NCBI RefSeq assembly: GCF_021155775.2 | Contig: NC_060235.2 | Coordinates: 36,992,607 to 37,056,606, forward strand | Reading direction: 5' to 3' | From: Neodiprion pinetum | Taxonomy: Eukaryota > Arthropoda > Insecta > Hymenoptera > Diprionidae | DNA length: 64,000 bases | In this document: piece by piece, positions 11,614 to 25,189 of the stretch | How the letters are laid out: every line of letters begins with the position of its first letter | Position numbering within the stretch: position 1 is the stretch's first letter | The notes under the pieces: generated by a model | What the model was told of the DNA's origin: nothing | What the model saw: only the letters and a program-made list of their open reading frames with translations | Database searches by the model: none | Translations under genes and position numbers: made by a program

Positions 11614-14600
11614 CTTGGCTGGTCGTTTGGCGGATTTGACCGGGAACCGGAGGCTCAGGATTCCATAGGCCAATTCAAAAAATCTCAATCGTCCCGAGGC
11701 ACCCTTATTCGCGCCTCCAGCTGGCATCTTCGCGAGTTCGAAAGCGGGAATTCCGCTCTTTCCGTGCGCCAGCACGACTAACTGAAATCGGAACGGTTTG
11801 GCATCATTTCCGGCAGCGAAGCGAGAGAAGCGACAAAACCGGGGCTTCGTTCTCAGCGAAACGCATAACGGCGTGAACCGAACAAGAGAGTGATATATAG
11901 AAAGTTTGCACGAGCCGGGAGTCGCCGGGAAGGAAAGGCGAGAAAATTATCGAGACGACGACGAAAGGAGCCGGCGTCGCATCGGTGGGAAAAGTTTCAG
12001 TTGAAGAAATTAGATTTTTACGCTCGGTAATGATCGCCGCGTCGCGTCTCCCGACGAAGATAGCTCCTCTACCTATCGTCCTCCTCCTTCGCCCCCGAGC
12101 TGCGCGAAAGTAAACCATTAAAAAGTCAAATTGGTACTTTGTTACTTCTGGCGGAGTAACACGCTAGCGGAAAACTCGACTTCCTCCGGCGAACGGGTAG
12201 GTAGTCGCTTTTACCGCGCCCCGGATCGTTGCCTGGTTGCCTTCCATGTTTGTCCCCGTCCAGGCTTGTTAATTTACTCCCTGGAAATGAACTTTTTCTG
12301 CATCGCACTTTCGTCCTGCGGGGAAGCAACCGAAAGTCGATTTCACCCGAATACCAGGACGTCGAAGGGTCACCGATATATTTACCCTTCTTCTTTCGAC
12401 GACTAGAAGAAGTCGTTCCGTTTCACGTGAAGTTTGATTTTTTATCACATCTTTCCTTTCACGATGCACGACACGGACGTGCTCTTCGTGAAGAGATCCG
12501 CGTTTTTACTAATTAGAAGTGAAGCAGCAGAGCGAGTCCGAGTTTGTCTGAAGGTGACTGTGGCTTCCAAATATACTTCGCGTACGTGGGATGAAATATT
12601 ATTGACTGGTGTGAGGGGATTTGAAATTTTCAAGACATTTGCAAGACTTCGATGAAGACGTTCAAGTATATGATACCTAGAAATGAATGAAGCAGCCCTC
12701 GCATGAAGTACCGGAGAGGAATACCTACCGAGAAAATTTCCAACTCAACTTTCAAACTGATTATATGTATTATACATACATCTCAGACCGAAGGTGAATC
12801 GGACGAACGAGGCAGCGAGGCTGGGGAAAACGCGTCTCTTTGGGTAGATGATCGTAGCAACGAATTGTAAAACAAAAATACCGAGGCAGCGAAGAACTTT
12901 TCCAGGTGAATAAGAAAACGTCAAATTCTAGGGAGGAAAATATATCACAGAGGAAACCAGATTGTTCCGGAAAGCGTGAGATTTATTCTTTTCTTGCATT
13001 AAGCCCCGAGCCTTTTCACTTTCATTCTTCCCTGGCTAGGTTCTCTTACGAGCGACGTCGATTGACCGCGACTTTAACCCCGGTCATCAGTCATCCTCCG
13101 TCCGACCCTCGTACACTCGAGATTCCCATCGCTATTGTTTCGAGGTTTTTTAGAGAGGAAAAAAGAGACGGCGCGGGGTAAAAATATAAACGGTAAAAAG
13201 AAGGAGAAGAAGTGAATAAGAAAAGGGAAATCTCGCGAATTTTCACAATGGAAAATACGTTGCGTACCTACGATTTCACAACTTGTACGGTTGGCTCTGA
13301 ACCACTTCGTCATTCGGGTCAATGATACTCATGATCAGCGACGCAATCTATAACGGAGCGGAGAGAGGTATGCCATCCGGAGGGTTTAAATGGCCAGGCT
13401 TGAACCACATTCATTCCGTGTAAAAGTACATATCCTACACCAATCGATGGAGGGATAATTTGTGGCTTTTCACCAGGGGCGCAATACCTAACGAGAAATC
13501 GATACTGCACGCTTGTATACGCAAAGCCTGTACAACACAGATTGGACAACAGATTCGATCCATCCAATTGCCATTCGACTCTACGTTGGTTATGCAGACG
13601 CATGAAATTCCGTTGTCTAGACTCAATATCTGGATGAATCTATAACGTGTAATAAAAAATTGACGAACATCACCTTCGAATTCGGAAAGTCTTCGCGGCG
13701 TCGTAAATCACGAGAATATCTGCACTCGATCGACGTGTATTTTTATATCCTTTCATTTTGGCTAGAGATTCAAGCAGCGGTGCCAGCGCAATTCGTTGAT
13801 TATCGTCAACGAAAATTTTCTTCTATTTTTCCGCGATATTGTTCGCTCTTCGGTAAGTTGACGAGGAGGAAAATTATCATCATTAGGTTCGCTGCAATTT
13901 CAAGTAAAAGCGTGATCGTCGCAGCGGCGAGGCTCGTAAAATGCAAATTTGAATACCGAAGAATGATGAAAAAATAATAATAATTTGAAACGGCGTTGCT
14001 GTATCTCCGATCCGTCTATTCCATAGGTACAAGCTACATCCGTCGCTGACAACGATTCTTGTAGGAAACCCGATAAAAAGGGTATCGCATAATATAATGC
14101 GCATTGTGACGCGGAGATGCGACCCGAGGTTGTATTGAGTTGAAGGCGAGAGGTCGAAAAAAGGGTGGGACAGAATGCGGAAGGTTCGACAATATTCTAC
14201 ATCGTGCTGTTTCATTTTCCATTTTTTCCTTTCATCCTTCTTCTACAAACCAAAAAAAAAAAAAAAAAAAGAAAAAAGATCAGATTCGAGGAGAATTCAT
14301 GCGTGCAGAATCACATAAAGAAAATCGGGATCTAGACGCGTGAAATTTGTGCCTCTCATTTTTCGGGACGGTATGCCGTCTATAAAAGAAAAAAAAGGTT
14401 ACTATATATAGTACATATACGTACGGCGGGAAGATAGGGTGAATTCTCGATGCCTCAAAACGGGACTAGACACAGCTCTTACTTTTGAAAATAGGTCGTC
14501 AACTTTTCCGTCGTGAAATCACTTTCCTGGTATACCTTATACCTAAGGAGGGTGACGCGGGATTTTATGATACTCGGGTCTGCATGTGGGGTGAAAACCG

Positions 14601-15409
14601 GAGACGGGGAAACAAAAGTCGAGGTAATAAGGGAAAAAAAAGGAACAAAAAAAGGAAGTAAAAAAACGACGTGTATACACTTGACGGCGCTTCAGTCCGC
14701 CAATCGATCCAGGATCCATGTGTTGTACCTTGTGTGCTTGGTCGGGGTGGCCAGATGTGGACGTGGATCTAGACAGTGAACTGGAGCGGCGCCGTGAGCA
14801 CTCACTCCGGGTAACTTCTGCGTCCCTGGCTTATCCTCTCTTACCAACACCTTGGCCACACTCGCATAGCAGTGCGAAATATCGAGTGCGTACCTAATTT
14901 GTACGTCACGGTAGGACTAGAACTCGTCGTCGTTGTTTCGTTAAGACGCATCGCGTGCTTGGATGAATTGATAGTACCGGAGAACAGGATGGACGTTGAA
15001 GAAAAATGATTGTCGACATTTTTTGCCAATTCAATTTACCTCCAAACTTTTAACAGCATGACGAGGTCCAGAAGCGTTACCCGACTCTTTCATGATACCA
15101 ATATATAAAGTTGTCGTTATTCATGTCACGGCATATTAAAAGAAAGTGATAATCGTAATAGATGTACAGGTGATTCAGCGAGAGCCGATTGTCCATAGGT
15201 AAAATTAGAACTTGCGCAACGTTCGTTGCGTAACAACATCGAGAGTATGGAAACGACGTATTTCGGACGAAGCCTCTCATTGTCGTTTACCAGACTGTGA
15301 ATTCGTGACCGTTTCCCGAACAACGGTTTACCTTATATCTATACTTCCAGAGATGCGGATTCGCGACTCGACGGCTCATGAAGTTCATCTGGAACGTCTC
15401 GGTAACGAG

Positions 15410-15430
15410 ACGTCTCGTCTCGTCTCGTCT
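15410..15430. repeat. (CGTCT)4 microsatellite
   Basis: Four CGTCT units preceded by ACGAGACGTCTCGT, itself a short palindrome. Confidence 0.85.
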
Positions 15431-16253
15431 TGAAACTACAAAAGACGATACTGTGCAACAAGAGAGAAGATCTCAGTCGAGGGGAATCGGCTTTCGGTTG
15501 CAGGCTAATAGAGGAAAAAAAAAGAAGTATATCGAAAAGCGGTCTTTGAATGACGTGAATCTTCGATCGATCGAAGGGGATATGGAGTGTGAAGAAGAAG
15601 AGGAAGAAGAAAAAGAAGGCAAGGTAGTAGCGAAAGCGCGTTATTGTAACCCGAAAAGAAACAATACAACGTTTAGGCTAACGGAGGCGAGTGGCAGGTT
15701 GACCGCAACGTTGCGCGAAACCTACAACAATAATTTGTCACCCGACAATCTCTCGGTCAGGCATCTGATGCCCAACATCCGGTAAACTCGAGAATTATGA
15801 CGACAAATAGGCGAAAACGAGGGGCGCGGCCGGTTCGCGGGTCCGCAACCCTTCAAACTCGACACCCACGTATGCATCAGCGACACACGGAACCTGAGGG
15901 TTCCCTGATGTTTGCGATCCCCGGATGGCGGCGAACGGCATGCGGGTTGGCCACGGTGCTCCGGGGATTGGATGCCGGTTCGCACTCCGCGGTGCCGTCG
16001 TCGTCGTCGTCGGGGGTGGATTTCGAGGAAGAAGGAAAGCTCGAGGTAGCCGACTAACGATAATTTCTCCCTGGCGTCACGTGCCCGTAATATAAATCAC
16101 CCCGTTCCAGGCTCCGCCACGGCCCCCACAATTACCTAATACGCTGGGTCGGGGTCGAGGCCGGGCTGCCGGAACGCTCTTCGAGCCCTCGGTTTCCGCC
16201 TCCGGGGTGCCGATCCACCGCCCCCGGACCACTCGGAACGGGCGCTAACTTAC

Positions 16254-16538
16254 GGATGCGATCCAATGGTAATAATAGATGTAGAGACGCGGAAGACCGA
16301 GAGGAACGATCCCACCGCTGCCACCGACCGCGAGGGTTGATGAAGACGGGCGTGTTCCTCGTCTCGAGGAGACGCCGCTGATGTCGTCGTCGCGGACGGT
16401 GGTCAGGATCGCGGCGAGAAGATGCGAACCGGCTAAGCGCTCCGCTATTTGCGGATTAATCAACCAAGATCCCTGCCTCCCGCGTCTACGTCTCGTCGAA
16501 GGCGGGCGTAGTTTGCGGCCGGCTTCAATCGTCGGCAT
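16254..16538 (-). CDS. Candidate first coding exon (95 codons), minus strand
   Basis: On the - strand an ATG at 16538 opens a 95-codon frame that reaches a consensus donor TCC|GTAAGT at 16253 in phase 0. The protein is basic at the start (MPTIEAGRKLRPPSTRRRR), then contains LINPQIAERLAGSHLLAA and ends GLPRLYIYYYHWIAS. No strong acceptor is seen upstream, fitting a first exon rather than an internal one. The local sequence is GC- and CpG-rich, so an open frame of this length could arise by chance. The donor is the better evidence. I do not recognise the product. Confidence 0.2.
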
Positions 16539-17245
16539 TCGCCCAGTCAAAGGGCGTCTCTCGAACTTCCTAGCCAGACGATGTGACCGCCTCTGTGTGC
16601 CTAGCCTTCTGTACTAGATATCTATACATATAGTACATATGCATATATCTAGGCCACTACTATGAACGGATGGCGGAGAGAGAGCGAGAGAGCGAGAGAG
16701 AAAGACGCTTTCGTGTACGCGTCGCGGCCAAACTAGGCGGTCGCAAGACAAACAGAGACGCTTCGGCGTAATTCAACCTCGTCCCCTTCAGGTGACACCC
16801 CCGCATTTCACCCGCTGCCACGCCACGCTTTGCTGCCTGCACAACTTTCCATCGAGGCGTGAGATATGTGGTCCGGAAAACACAAGGCAACTAGCTGCTG
16901 CTGCTGCTGCTGGTGATGGTGGTGGTACTGTACACCCTTGGGACCAGAATTTAAACCACTTCCAGTTCGAGGGAGCAATTTTTCAAAACCGTGAACCAAG
17001 TTCGGAACTTCTTAGGGACGAGAATAAAACGACTGTCCGAATTCGCACGGTGACAAGGTATCCTACCTCAGTAGCGTATCTTTTTTTAACACTTATCTCG
17101 AAAGATCTCTTGAAAGAAAAAGTTTCCAAACACCGGTTTCAATTTCGGGCACAACGGTCGTTTCGAGCATTCGGTCGTTTGTCCGGCAGAAATAGTGCAA
17201 CGCACCGAGAAAAGAAATGTTTAGTAAGAAAAGAAAAAAAAGGGA

Positions 17246-17261
17246 GGGGGGGGGGGGGGGG
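17246..17261. repeat. Poly-G run of 16
   Basis: Near-uninterrupted G run after AAAAAAAAGGGA, followed by GCAAAGGGGGC. Confidence 0.9.
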
Positions 17262-18100
17262 CAAAGGGGGCATAGGGGGTGAGGGGATCATGGGTTCAAC
17301 CGGTTAAACGGCGAAATTGGCTGCACGACGAATTTACACGAGTACGGATGAAATCGGGAAATTCGAAATCGCTTTGATCCCCAACAGCGGGAATTGGACC
17401 GAAGTAAAGCTCAGGAAAACTGCCCACGTTTCCAGGTTTTTACACCTTCCCTTTTCGGGAATATCGTATTAAGGACGGCCGTCTGACCTGGGTCAGAGTT
17501 GAATGTTTACCTATGGGTATTATGGGATAGTGAAAAAAAGACCCTTGTGTACCCTCGCCGTCAGCGAGCCCTCCCCGATTCTCCGGCGAACGGGTGACCA
17601 GTCTTATCGAGAGCGCAAACAAGCAAAGCGATCCGGAGGGATGTACCACGGGTGCCTGCGCAGCCCGAAGTCACACACTTCGCAAGTTTTTTTTCCGATG
17701 TCTAAATTAGCTACTCGGGAAGGAAAATCACCGCTACGTGTATTCTGTCGTAAGAGTGACGTGAATTCAAGTAGTGAACTGGAGAAGAAACGAGAAGGAT
17801 AATTTGAGATTTAAAAAAAAAAAAAAAAAAAAGAAAACCACACATCCCGCGAAGTTTCAACAATTTTTCGAAGTATGCGAGGGGAGATCCTCGAAAGAGC
17901 GACTGCGGGCAGGACAACAGAAACTGAAAGAGGAATGCGCGACCCACTCCTCTCAAGTTCCCCGATCCGGATCCTTGCGAAGCGAAGCGAAACCGGCTCC
18001 AAACTTGACCCAAGACTCCCGGGATCTTGGCGGGAAATCCACGAGAATGTGCGGATCGTTGGTTACAAGCGTAACCGCTGCAAATCCGCCTGCAAATCCA

Positions 18101-18124
18101 CCCCCCCCCCCCCCCCCCCCCCCC
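18101..18124. repeat. Poly-C run of 24
   Basis: Uninterrupted C run; poly-Pro on + strand, poly-Gly on - strand. Confidence 0.95.
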
Positions 18125-20244
18125 GCGCCGAATTCCAAAGTCGGGGATCGTGACAGAATCACGCTAACAGGGTTTACACGTTTGTTACTGTAGCTTCTCC
18201 CTGAACAAAGGTGCAGCGTTTTGTCGAGAATGTGATTCCCCCGGTATTGATATATTTCAAAAACACAGTTATTCCGCCCCCGTCAATCGACTATTTTCAT
18301 AAAATTACTGAAAATTTATACCTGGTAATCGGCATCGACTAAACGTGCACAAGTTAACTATTCAACTTTTGCTGCCGTAGGAGATGAGGAGAAAAAAAAA
18401 AATAAAAATTCGGAAACTATATCGCAGCTCAAGATTACGAGTGAAAATAGTCATGTAATAAAATTGCGTTGTTGCAAGAAATTTTCACGTTTTTTAAAGG
18501 CTTGCTCTCGGCGTGTCGTCTAATTTTAAACGAATATTTCCCCGATTTCGACTCATATCGTAATCTCAGTTCCCGCACGTGAAAGTTTTCCTCACCGAGA
18601 AACTTCGGGCAGCGTACCCAAATCGATGGTGATAAAGACCACTCTACTCCAGCACAATTCTCTCTTTCCCTCCTTCTGTCCGCTGCTATCCTCTTTGCCT
18701 CTCTCAAACTCCCCTCGAATCTTGTTCTTGTTCTAGTTCTCGTTCCCGGTCTCTCCCTCTCATCCGCTTTGTCTCCGGTATTCGAAACCACGTCAATGAA
18801 TATCTCAAGACAATCGTACGGGGCTTAACAAATTATACGCTATACAGGGTGGTTGCGATTTGACGCTGTAACCGCGACGTATTCGACAAAAATCCTGAAT
18901 CCCTTTCGCAGAAAATGGTGTAAAATATCGCATGCAACAATTTGGAAATATTCCAACGTACGCACTCGTTCCTGTAAGAAACCTTCATTTGTTAACTTGG
19001 CTCCATCGCGACCCGCGCGAGCGTTATCGAATCGGACGCACATAGCATGCCAAACGTGTAATTCACAGGGTAACGTGTATCTAATCTAACCGGATGTTTT
19101 AAAATTGGCGTGTAATGTGTAGGTGGTCGGGCACTATCGCAGCGCACACGCCTGTAAGCGAGTTGATTTTTGTATACCGCGCAAAGTTTCCTCACTCGAT
19201 AATGACACAGGTGTACGCGCAAGAGATTCCACGACCCGACCGAGCCTGAGGTGAAAATAATAAAAAGCATAATCGAAAGGCTCCTGAATAACAAACAAAA
19301 CGGGGAGGGGGAAAAAAAAAACCGTCTATGTACACACACTCCAAGTATCGCTACGACCGGAGCCGCTCGATCCGGAGGGTTGGCCCCTAACGGAATTATT
19401 CGAGGGGTTAAATCACCCCGAAGATTGAATTCTCGATCCCGGGAAGGGGCGTCGCGTCGCCTCGCTTCGCGGTCGGAGTCCATCCCCTTTAAGGAACGAC
19501 GTCGCGACGCGTGTGTAAAAATATCCCAATAGGGAAGATGCTGAACTCAACGCAGCCGGAGCTTAGAATGCTTAGAAACTCGGTGTTTTCGTTGAAACAA
19601 GACAGTCAAGCCCACGTAGAGATAAGGTTGCGTGCTAAATATGCACAGTATAAAAAATAGGAACATCGCATTATACAGTTGTAGCAAGAATCGCTTCAGA
19701 GAATAGGAACGACTAAGCAGCGCATCGTTAATACCTATGTAACATTACCGTACATCACATCGGACTCGAAGCTTTGCGAGTACGAAGTTAGCAACGTTTA
19801 GGAAAAATCGTTACTTTCCACCTTTAGGAATGTCTGAAATTTGGCAAACCGTGATAAGAAAAAGAAATTAAAAACATACATTTATTTCGAAAAACCGACT
19901 CCTTGAGATTTTTTTACATCAAAGTTAATAACTTCAGCCTCGTAAACTTTACCGATACAGTGGAGTACCCGCTCTTTTCCCCCAAGGCTAAAGTGACAAT
20001 AATTTGGTTAAATCTCACGGTAGACCGACAGGTGAAATAATGCCAGGTATATTTGGACCACCGTAAACATAAGTAGCTCCGCTCGTGGCAATAAATGTAA
20101 GCAGCTTTCTAGGTAGAAGATTTCCGATTTACCCGACGTTCGAGACTCGGTACTTTGCGACGAACGCGACAACAACGACAAGTTCGTTTTTCACCCTCGC
20201 ACCGGTCTCTTTACCCGACATGGTTCACGGGAAGTGGGACTCAC

Positions 20245-20400
20245 CATTGCGTCCTTGAGGTGGTCGACCGGCTGCAGGAGGACCGTTGCGGTGGCCGAAT
20301 TCGGGCCCCGTATGTGCGGAACGGCGACGGCCGCAGTCGCGGCTGACACGACGCTCGCCGTGCAGGTGCAGGTGCAAGTGCAGGCGAGGTTGCAGCCCTG
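20245..20400 (-). CDS. Candidate internal coding exon (52 codons), minus strand
   Basis: On the - strand, CTCGGTCAG ends at 20401 and a fully open 156-nt frame runs to ATG|GTGAGT at 20244. It begins and ends in phase 0, which is compatible with the phase-0 end of the candidate start exon at 45293-45450. The peptide starts QGCNLACTCTCTCTASVV, a Cys-Thr run encoded by a degenerate GTGCAG hexamer repeat, and ends ATVLLQPVDHLKDAM. The frame is also open upstream to 20685, so the acceptor choice is uncertain. A different reading is a GC-rich first exon whose start codon is the ATG placed directly at the donor. The region is rich in CpG, which raises the chance of accidental open frames. Product unknown. 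Confidence 0.28.
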
Positions 20401-20699
20401 CTGACCGAGGAGATGGCTCGCAACCCCTGGCGGGGGCAGGGGCACCGCACCTCCCGGCACGAACGAGTACGAATGAAAATACGTGGTGAACCGGGTCTGA
20501 CTTGCACCGCGCTCAATCTTAGCGTTTTCCGCGTACCCCTCGGGGCGATGCGAGAACGCCTTGGTTCCGGCCTCCGGAAAACGCCGGGACGCTGCGAAAC
20601 CCGGAGCAACGCGGCCCGGCCGGATCACCCCGCAACTCCCCGTCGACGAACCGCACCACAGTTTGCACTCGATTCTGATCACCACGCGCCACTGGCCGC
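20401..20699. other. GC-rich island next to the 20.2-kb exon candidate
   Basis: CpG-rich sequence with open frames on both strands. The - strand frame joined to the 20245-20400 exon stays open to 20685. It could be 5' UTR, promoter or more of the same exon; I cannot separate these. Confidence 0.3.
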
Positions 20700-23600
20700 C
20701 TTCACTTTCCCGCTCTTTCTTTATTCCTTTCCTTTATTCTTGTTATTCTTGTTGTTAGTATTATTATCGTTATTATATCAACACTTGATTCGTCACCTGC
20801 ACTTTCGGCGAGATTTTTTTCCTTCTTTTTTTTTTTTTTTTTTAAATTTCTTTTATACGTGTAATATAACTTGTGGTATTATGATATGTGTAATAACGTT
20901 GATTATACAGGGATGATTCTTCGAATTTTTTTTTTTTTTTTGTTTAGTGTACTTCTTCTCGGATGCTGGGAACGTTTTTTGTCGTTTCTTATTTTTTTTT
21001 TGTTTTGTTTTGTTTTTTTTTTTTTTCTTTTTTTTTAGACAGAGTTCGTTTCGGAACTCGATTCACGGATCAACGTTACAGATGGATATGTGTCGTCGGG
21101 TTGAATTTGATGAATTTTCTAACTATGGTCTAAACCTCTTACGTGCGAATGATTTGTCGAAAGATAGTTTTTTTTTCCCCCTCCACCCCCTAGGTTTATG
21201 CGATAAGGATAGTTACAAGCTTACGCTGTTTATTGCTGGGATGTACGAATGAACCTTTTCACCGATTCAATGATAACCTTGAGCTTTTCAACGAGGACCT
21301 TGGAGATACGATTGTCCGCGTTGTTTTATTTAACGGCTACGGAGTGCGATTTGAAGGGACAACGAGCTGCGATCGTGCCGACACGTACGAATATGTATGT
21401 GCAGATTTTCGGTTCCACCCTGTTGTACTTTATTTTTCGTCACCTTCAGAATCTACGTTTCTAAATGAAATTTCGGTCCGAGACGCAGACGCGAGAGTGT
21501 AATTTATCTATCGGGGTTTCCCTTTTTCTTTTCTAAATTCCGAATGCGCGTGTCTTTGACAAAGTTAATTATAATCGTCTAATATAATTGAAACGACGTA
21601 GGTATACGGAGTACAGCGACGACTACGACATTCACGCTACGTAACAAATATGCGTAACTCGTTCGGGATTTATAAACGAGATTTCCTACCGGATGTGGTT
21701 TTTCTTATTTATGTACATACAAGAGCGGAATGATTATTTAGAGAGAAAAGTTACGGGGGCTTGTGTAAGCGGGTAGGATTGATTGCGGGGGCGATAATAC
21801 GTACGACGATACCGCACGATAGTGTGTTATAGAAATATAACGATTAACCCTCGGTATAGTTATTACAATTTTACATGTGTATGCGTGTATAGATATATTT
21901 ATGTACGTGTATATATGTGTATATATATATATGTGTGTATATATATATATTTATTGATTTGTTTAATTCTTCATTCATTCACTTATCTATATATATATAT
22001 ATACGTGGGTGTGTATATTAAAAAGTACAAAGTATGTCTAATAGAACTAGGTGAAAATGATTGTCAGAGTTAAAATCTCTCGCCTGACATATAAACGTGG
22101 GCCAAGAGTTTTCAGCGATATGACGATTGTGCGAGTAGAATATAACTTTAGACCATCAGGTGCCTGTCTGACTGTCTTTCTTTCCTATTCCCTTCTTTCT
22201 ATCCTCTTTCGATATAAACTTTGCTAGATATGCTATTCGGTCATCAAAAGTGGTTCATACATGTAATTGTATAAAGAATTTCGCGTACATACGTGTATAA
22301 TAGTAACAGTAATATGTAGGCTGGAGATCACATGCGTGTAATAATATAGACAGATATTCCCTATCTTAACATTACGTTATACAGATTCAACGGTTATACT
22401 ATTTATTTTATTTATACCTTTACTCTATCGAATTAATTATTAACCGTATATTTGTTATTTAATTTATTCACTACTTTTCTTGATTGTCTTAACGCGATTC
22501 TTTTCTTTACCTACATAAATTTTAACCTATACAATTAATTTAATTTTTATACCAATATGTGTGTGGCTGATTGGGTGCGCGCAAGTGTGTGTTTATACAT
22601 GTATATATATATAAATACATACGTATTTATGTATACAATACCATATATATATACATATATAAAGAATTGTCAAACTGTCCGATAACTACCTTATACTCTA
22701 ATAATACTTCGAGGGTGTCGTGTGCTTCGTGTTTGTAACTTTTCTATATCTTTCCTTCTTTCCTTTTTTCTATATTTCTTTTTTTTTTTCTACGCTGTTA
22801 CGATCTCAAGTTTAATAATCTAAAACAGGAAAGCGGAGGATTTTTTGTCAGTGTAAACGAGTATTCGTACGTGAAAATAGTTGCGAGAGGAGTAATTAGA
22901 ATAAGAAAAAAACAACAACAACAACCACAAATATTCTCGTCACTAATTGAGGATAGAGACGCAAGACCAGTGACTTACGTCTTTTTGTAAATATGCTTCC
23001 CTTCGTTTGATTGATCGGTTAAGTTGCAATTCTGTTGACTGGCTTTAGCCAGATACATAAATATACTTGGTTTTTTTTTTTTTTTTAATCTCTTCCTTCC
23101 CTTCTAACGTTGACTACATCCACGACGTGTGATATACACACGTACTTTTGTATACATATAACAAAACGCACGCGTTAACCTCAATGTTTAAAACTTCGAA
23201 TCCCTTCTCCCTCTCCCTTGGTTTTACAGATTTTTTTTGTTTAAGAATTTCAGTTAGAACGGTATTACGAATTCCGATCAATTTCAATTTACACTATATT
23301 TTGCAAATATACAAATATTATACATAAACAGGCGAATCGTCGATTATCGTTCTTCGTTAATCTTCCTTTGTGTTTTTTTGTTTAACGTTTGCCCGTTGTT
23401 TTTCGTTTTTTTTTTTTTTCCTTTTTTTTTACGCCGAAGATTTCGACTTGTTACAGAGATGCAGACGGGTATTTCAGAGACGGTACATAATACAGGAATA
23501 GGCAAAGAAGTAAGTAATATGCTGTCTACGGTTGAGAAAATTTTTCTTTCTTTTTTTTTTTTTTTTTTGCTTTCTGAGGGGGACGGGGCTGATTAGATGG

Positions 23601-23786
23601 AAAAAAGCGAAGCGACGCGACGATCGTTACGTTATTGTGCTTTTCTCTTTTCGGCTTGCAAATGCGTTGCGAATAGTTGATTTTACTTATATTATCAATA
23701 TTATTGCTAATATTTTTATTGTTCTGCGAATATTATTATTGTTATTATTGTTATTATTACCAGTGCAGTGTACCTGTTGATTAATG

Positions 23787-23823
<37 letters not shown>

Positions 23824-24350
23824 TAAAATATTTTCGTTTTCTCTCTATAGAAGTAAGAAAAAAAGTTGTTGTGCGAACGATCCTGTCTCCTTTCTTCACG
23901 TTAACAGATACAACAAACAGGGTATGTATATATATACATATGTATATATCAGTTTCTCAGTTGCACGCTGATTTTCAACTTCTCCCCGTCTTCGGATTAT
24001 TCCTCTTCTTCTATTTCTTCTTCGTATTTTTCTTCTTTTACCGCGTTCTCCTCCGTACTTCCGTTCCGACAGATCGTTTAATGCGGTGTGCCAAGAAGAA
24101 GAAGATAAAAAAAAAAAAAAAAACGTAAAGTAAACGAATAACCAGTGATAAATATTATCTTTATTATTATCCCGTAGATTGCGTTATGCTGTAGGTTAAA
24201 CCGTTGCGTGGCGCGTGGCGAGAGAATACATATATATATATATGTACGTATGTATATGTTTATTTATTAATTTAAATTTTTTTTTTTTTTTTTGTTGTTG
24301 TTGTTGTATTAGTAGAGGTGGTGGTGTGTGGTGGCGGTGGTGTCGGTGAT
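20700..24350 (+). other. Long T-rich, stop-dense tract resembling an extended 3' UTR
   Basis: More than ten runs of 10-20 T residues (near 20820, 20925, 21000, 23070, 23410, 23560, 24275 and others) lie on the + strand with TATATATG/TGTATA stretches and few convincing frames. Strand asymmetry and texture resemble the long U-rich 3' UTRs of insect neural genes. If so, a + strand coding exon should end shortly before 20700, but none convinced me. The reverse reading, an A-rich 5' leader of a - strand gene with CAACAACAA, is also possible. Confidence 0.3.
23788..23820. repeat. (TA)n microsatellite
   Basis: TA alternation inside the T-rich tract. Confidence 0.95.
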
Positions 24351-24359
24351 GTTGTTAGT

Positions 24360-24760
24360 TAGCGAACAGGCAGGCGTTGGGAAAGATTTGAAAATGGAAC
24401 GATTAAGGAGCGTCCTACTCGATCGCCTAGCTTGACACAACTGGCATCCGCGGAGCACGGGCTGTCGGCTGGCAAGCCTCGTTTCAAACGCGGCCTCCCA
24501 CCGCGGGCTGCTCGCCCCAAGTTCTCCAATCGACGTCGAGACCTCGCCGAACTTTTCCGAACGCCTCCGAGCGCCCCCGGATAACCCCTCGCGAAAGCTT
24601 CTAGCCCGCGGGGCGAGCTTGCGAATTGCGAAATCCCCTTCCCTCTACCCCCACCCCCCACGGCCATCCTTCCGCCCCTCCGGGTCACCCGGTGTCCGGC
24701 GTTCCCTGTGCGTCAGAAAATTAATAATTGATATTCCGGCTACGCCGGTGGTGACTTACC
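24360..24760. other. GC- and CpG-rich island, possible promoter
   Basis: A sharp rise in GC after the T-rich tract, with many CpG. A - strand donor-like TAG|GTAAGTC lies just upstream at about 24751-24756. A - strand frame of 109 codons crosses it but is Gly/Arg-rich, as expected from composition. No coding claim is made. Confidence 0.3.
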
Positions 24761-25189
24761 TACTACCTACACCCGCTTGAAATGCTACGGAGCTTTTGAA
24801 AACGTGCATGATATACGCGAATGCGGCTACGACCAAGTCGACGAAAACTCGGCGAGGTGCTTGCTCCGACGAGCGAAAGAAATTTTTTTAAAATAACACA
24901 GACTTTTATTACGATAGTTTATAAGCAGCGTAAGGCCGGCCGCCGCTCGTTTTAATTATTAACAGGTGAAAGAGAGTAGCACGTCTCGAAACAACTTACT
25001 CTTTCAGACGTTGCGGCGGATTATCCAACCTTTGGTGCAAGGGTACAAGGAGCGGTGATCGTTTTGTGAAATAAACGATTACTTTGCGTCGGAGACGAAG
25101 TGCGGTCAGCTGGATGGTGTTAATGACTATTCGGACTTTCTGCGGAGCATAATTTAGTTTTTGTGTCGTACGCGGGTTGCCGACCACGA

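Larger units (their letters stand above)
9951..16253. other. Intronic or intergenic stretch
   Basis: GGGA, GA and CGTCT repeats. Several open frames of 100-140 codons occur (for example + strand 15378-15785, with an acidic EEEEEEEK run) but none has start, splice or domain support. Confidence 0.5.
16539..20244. other. Intronic or intergenic stretch
   Basis: Poly-G (17246), poly-A (about 17813) and poly-C (18101) runs. A - strand frame at 18435-18791 is 118 codons long with mixed residues but lacks an early ATG or splice signals. Confidence 0.5.

Noticed and set aside
18842..19075. ACAGGGT motifs at both ends of a ~230-bp segment as a transposon
   Set aside because: Motifs are short and in the same orientation, with no inverted repeats or target duplication.
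20413..20916. 167-codon plus-strand frame
   Set aside because: Crosses from a CpG-rich island into pyrimidine-rich sequence; residues follow composition (Leu/Phe runs).
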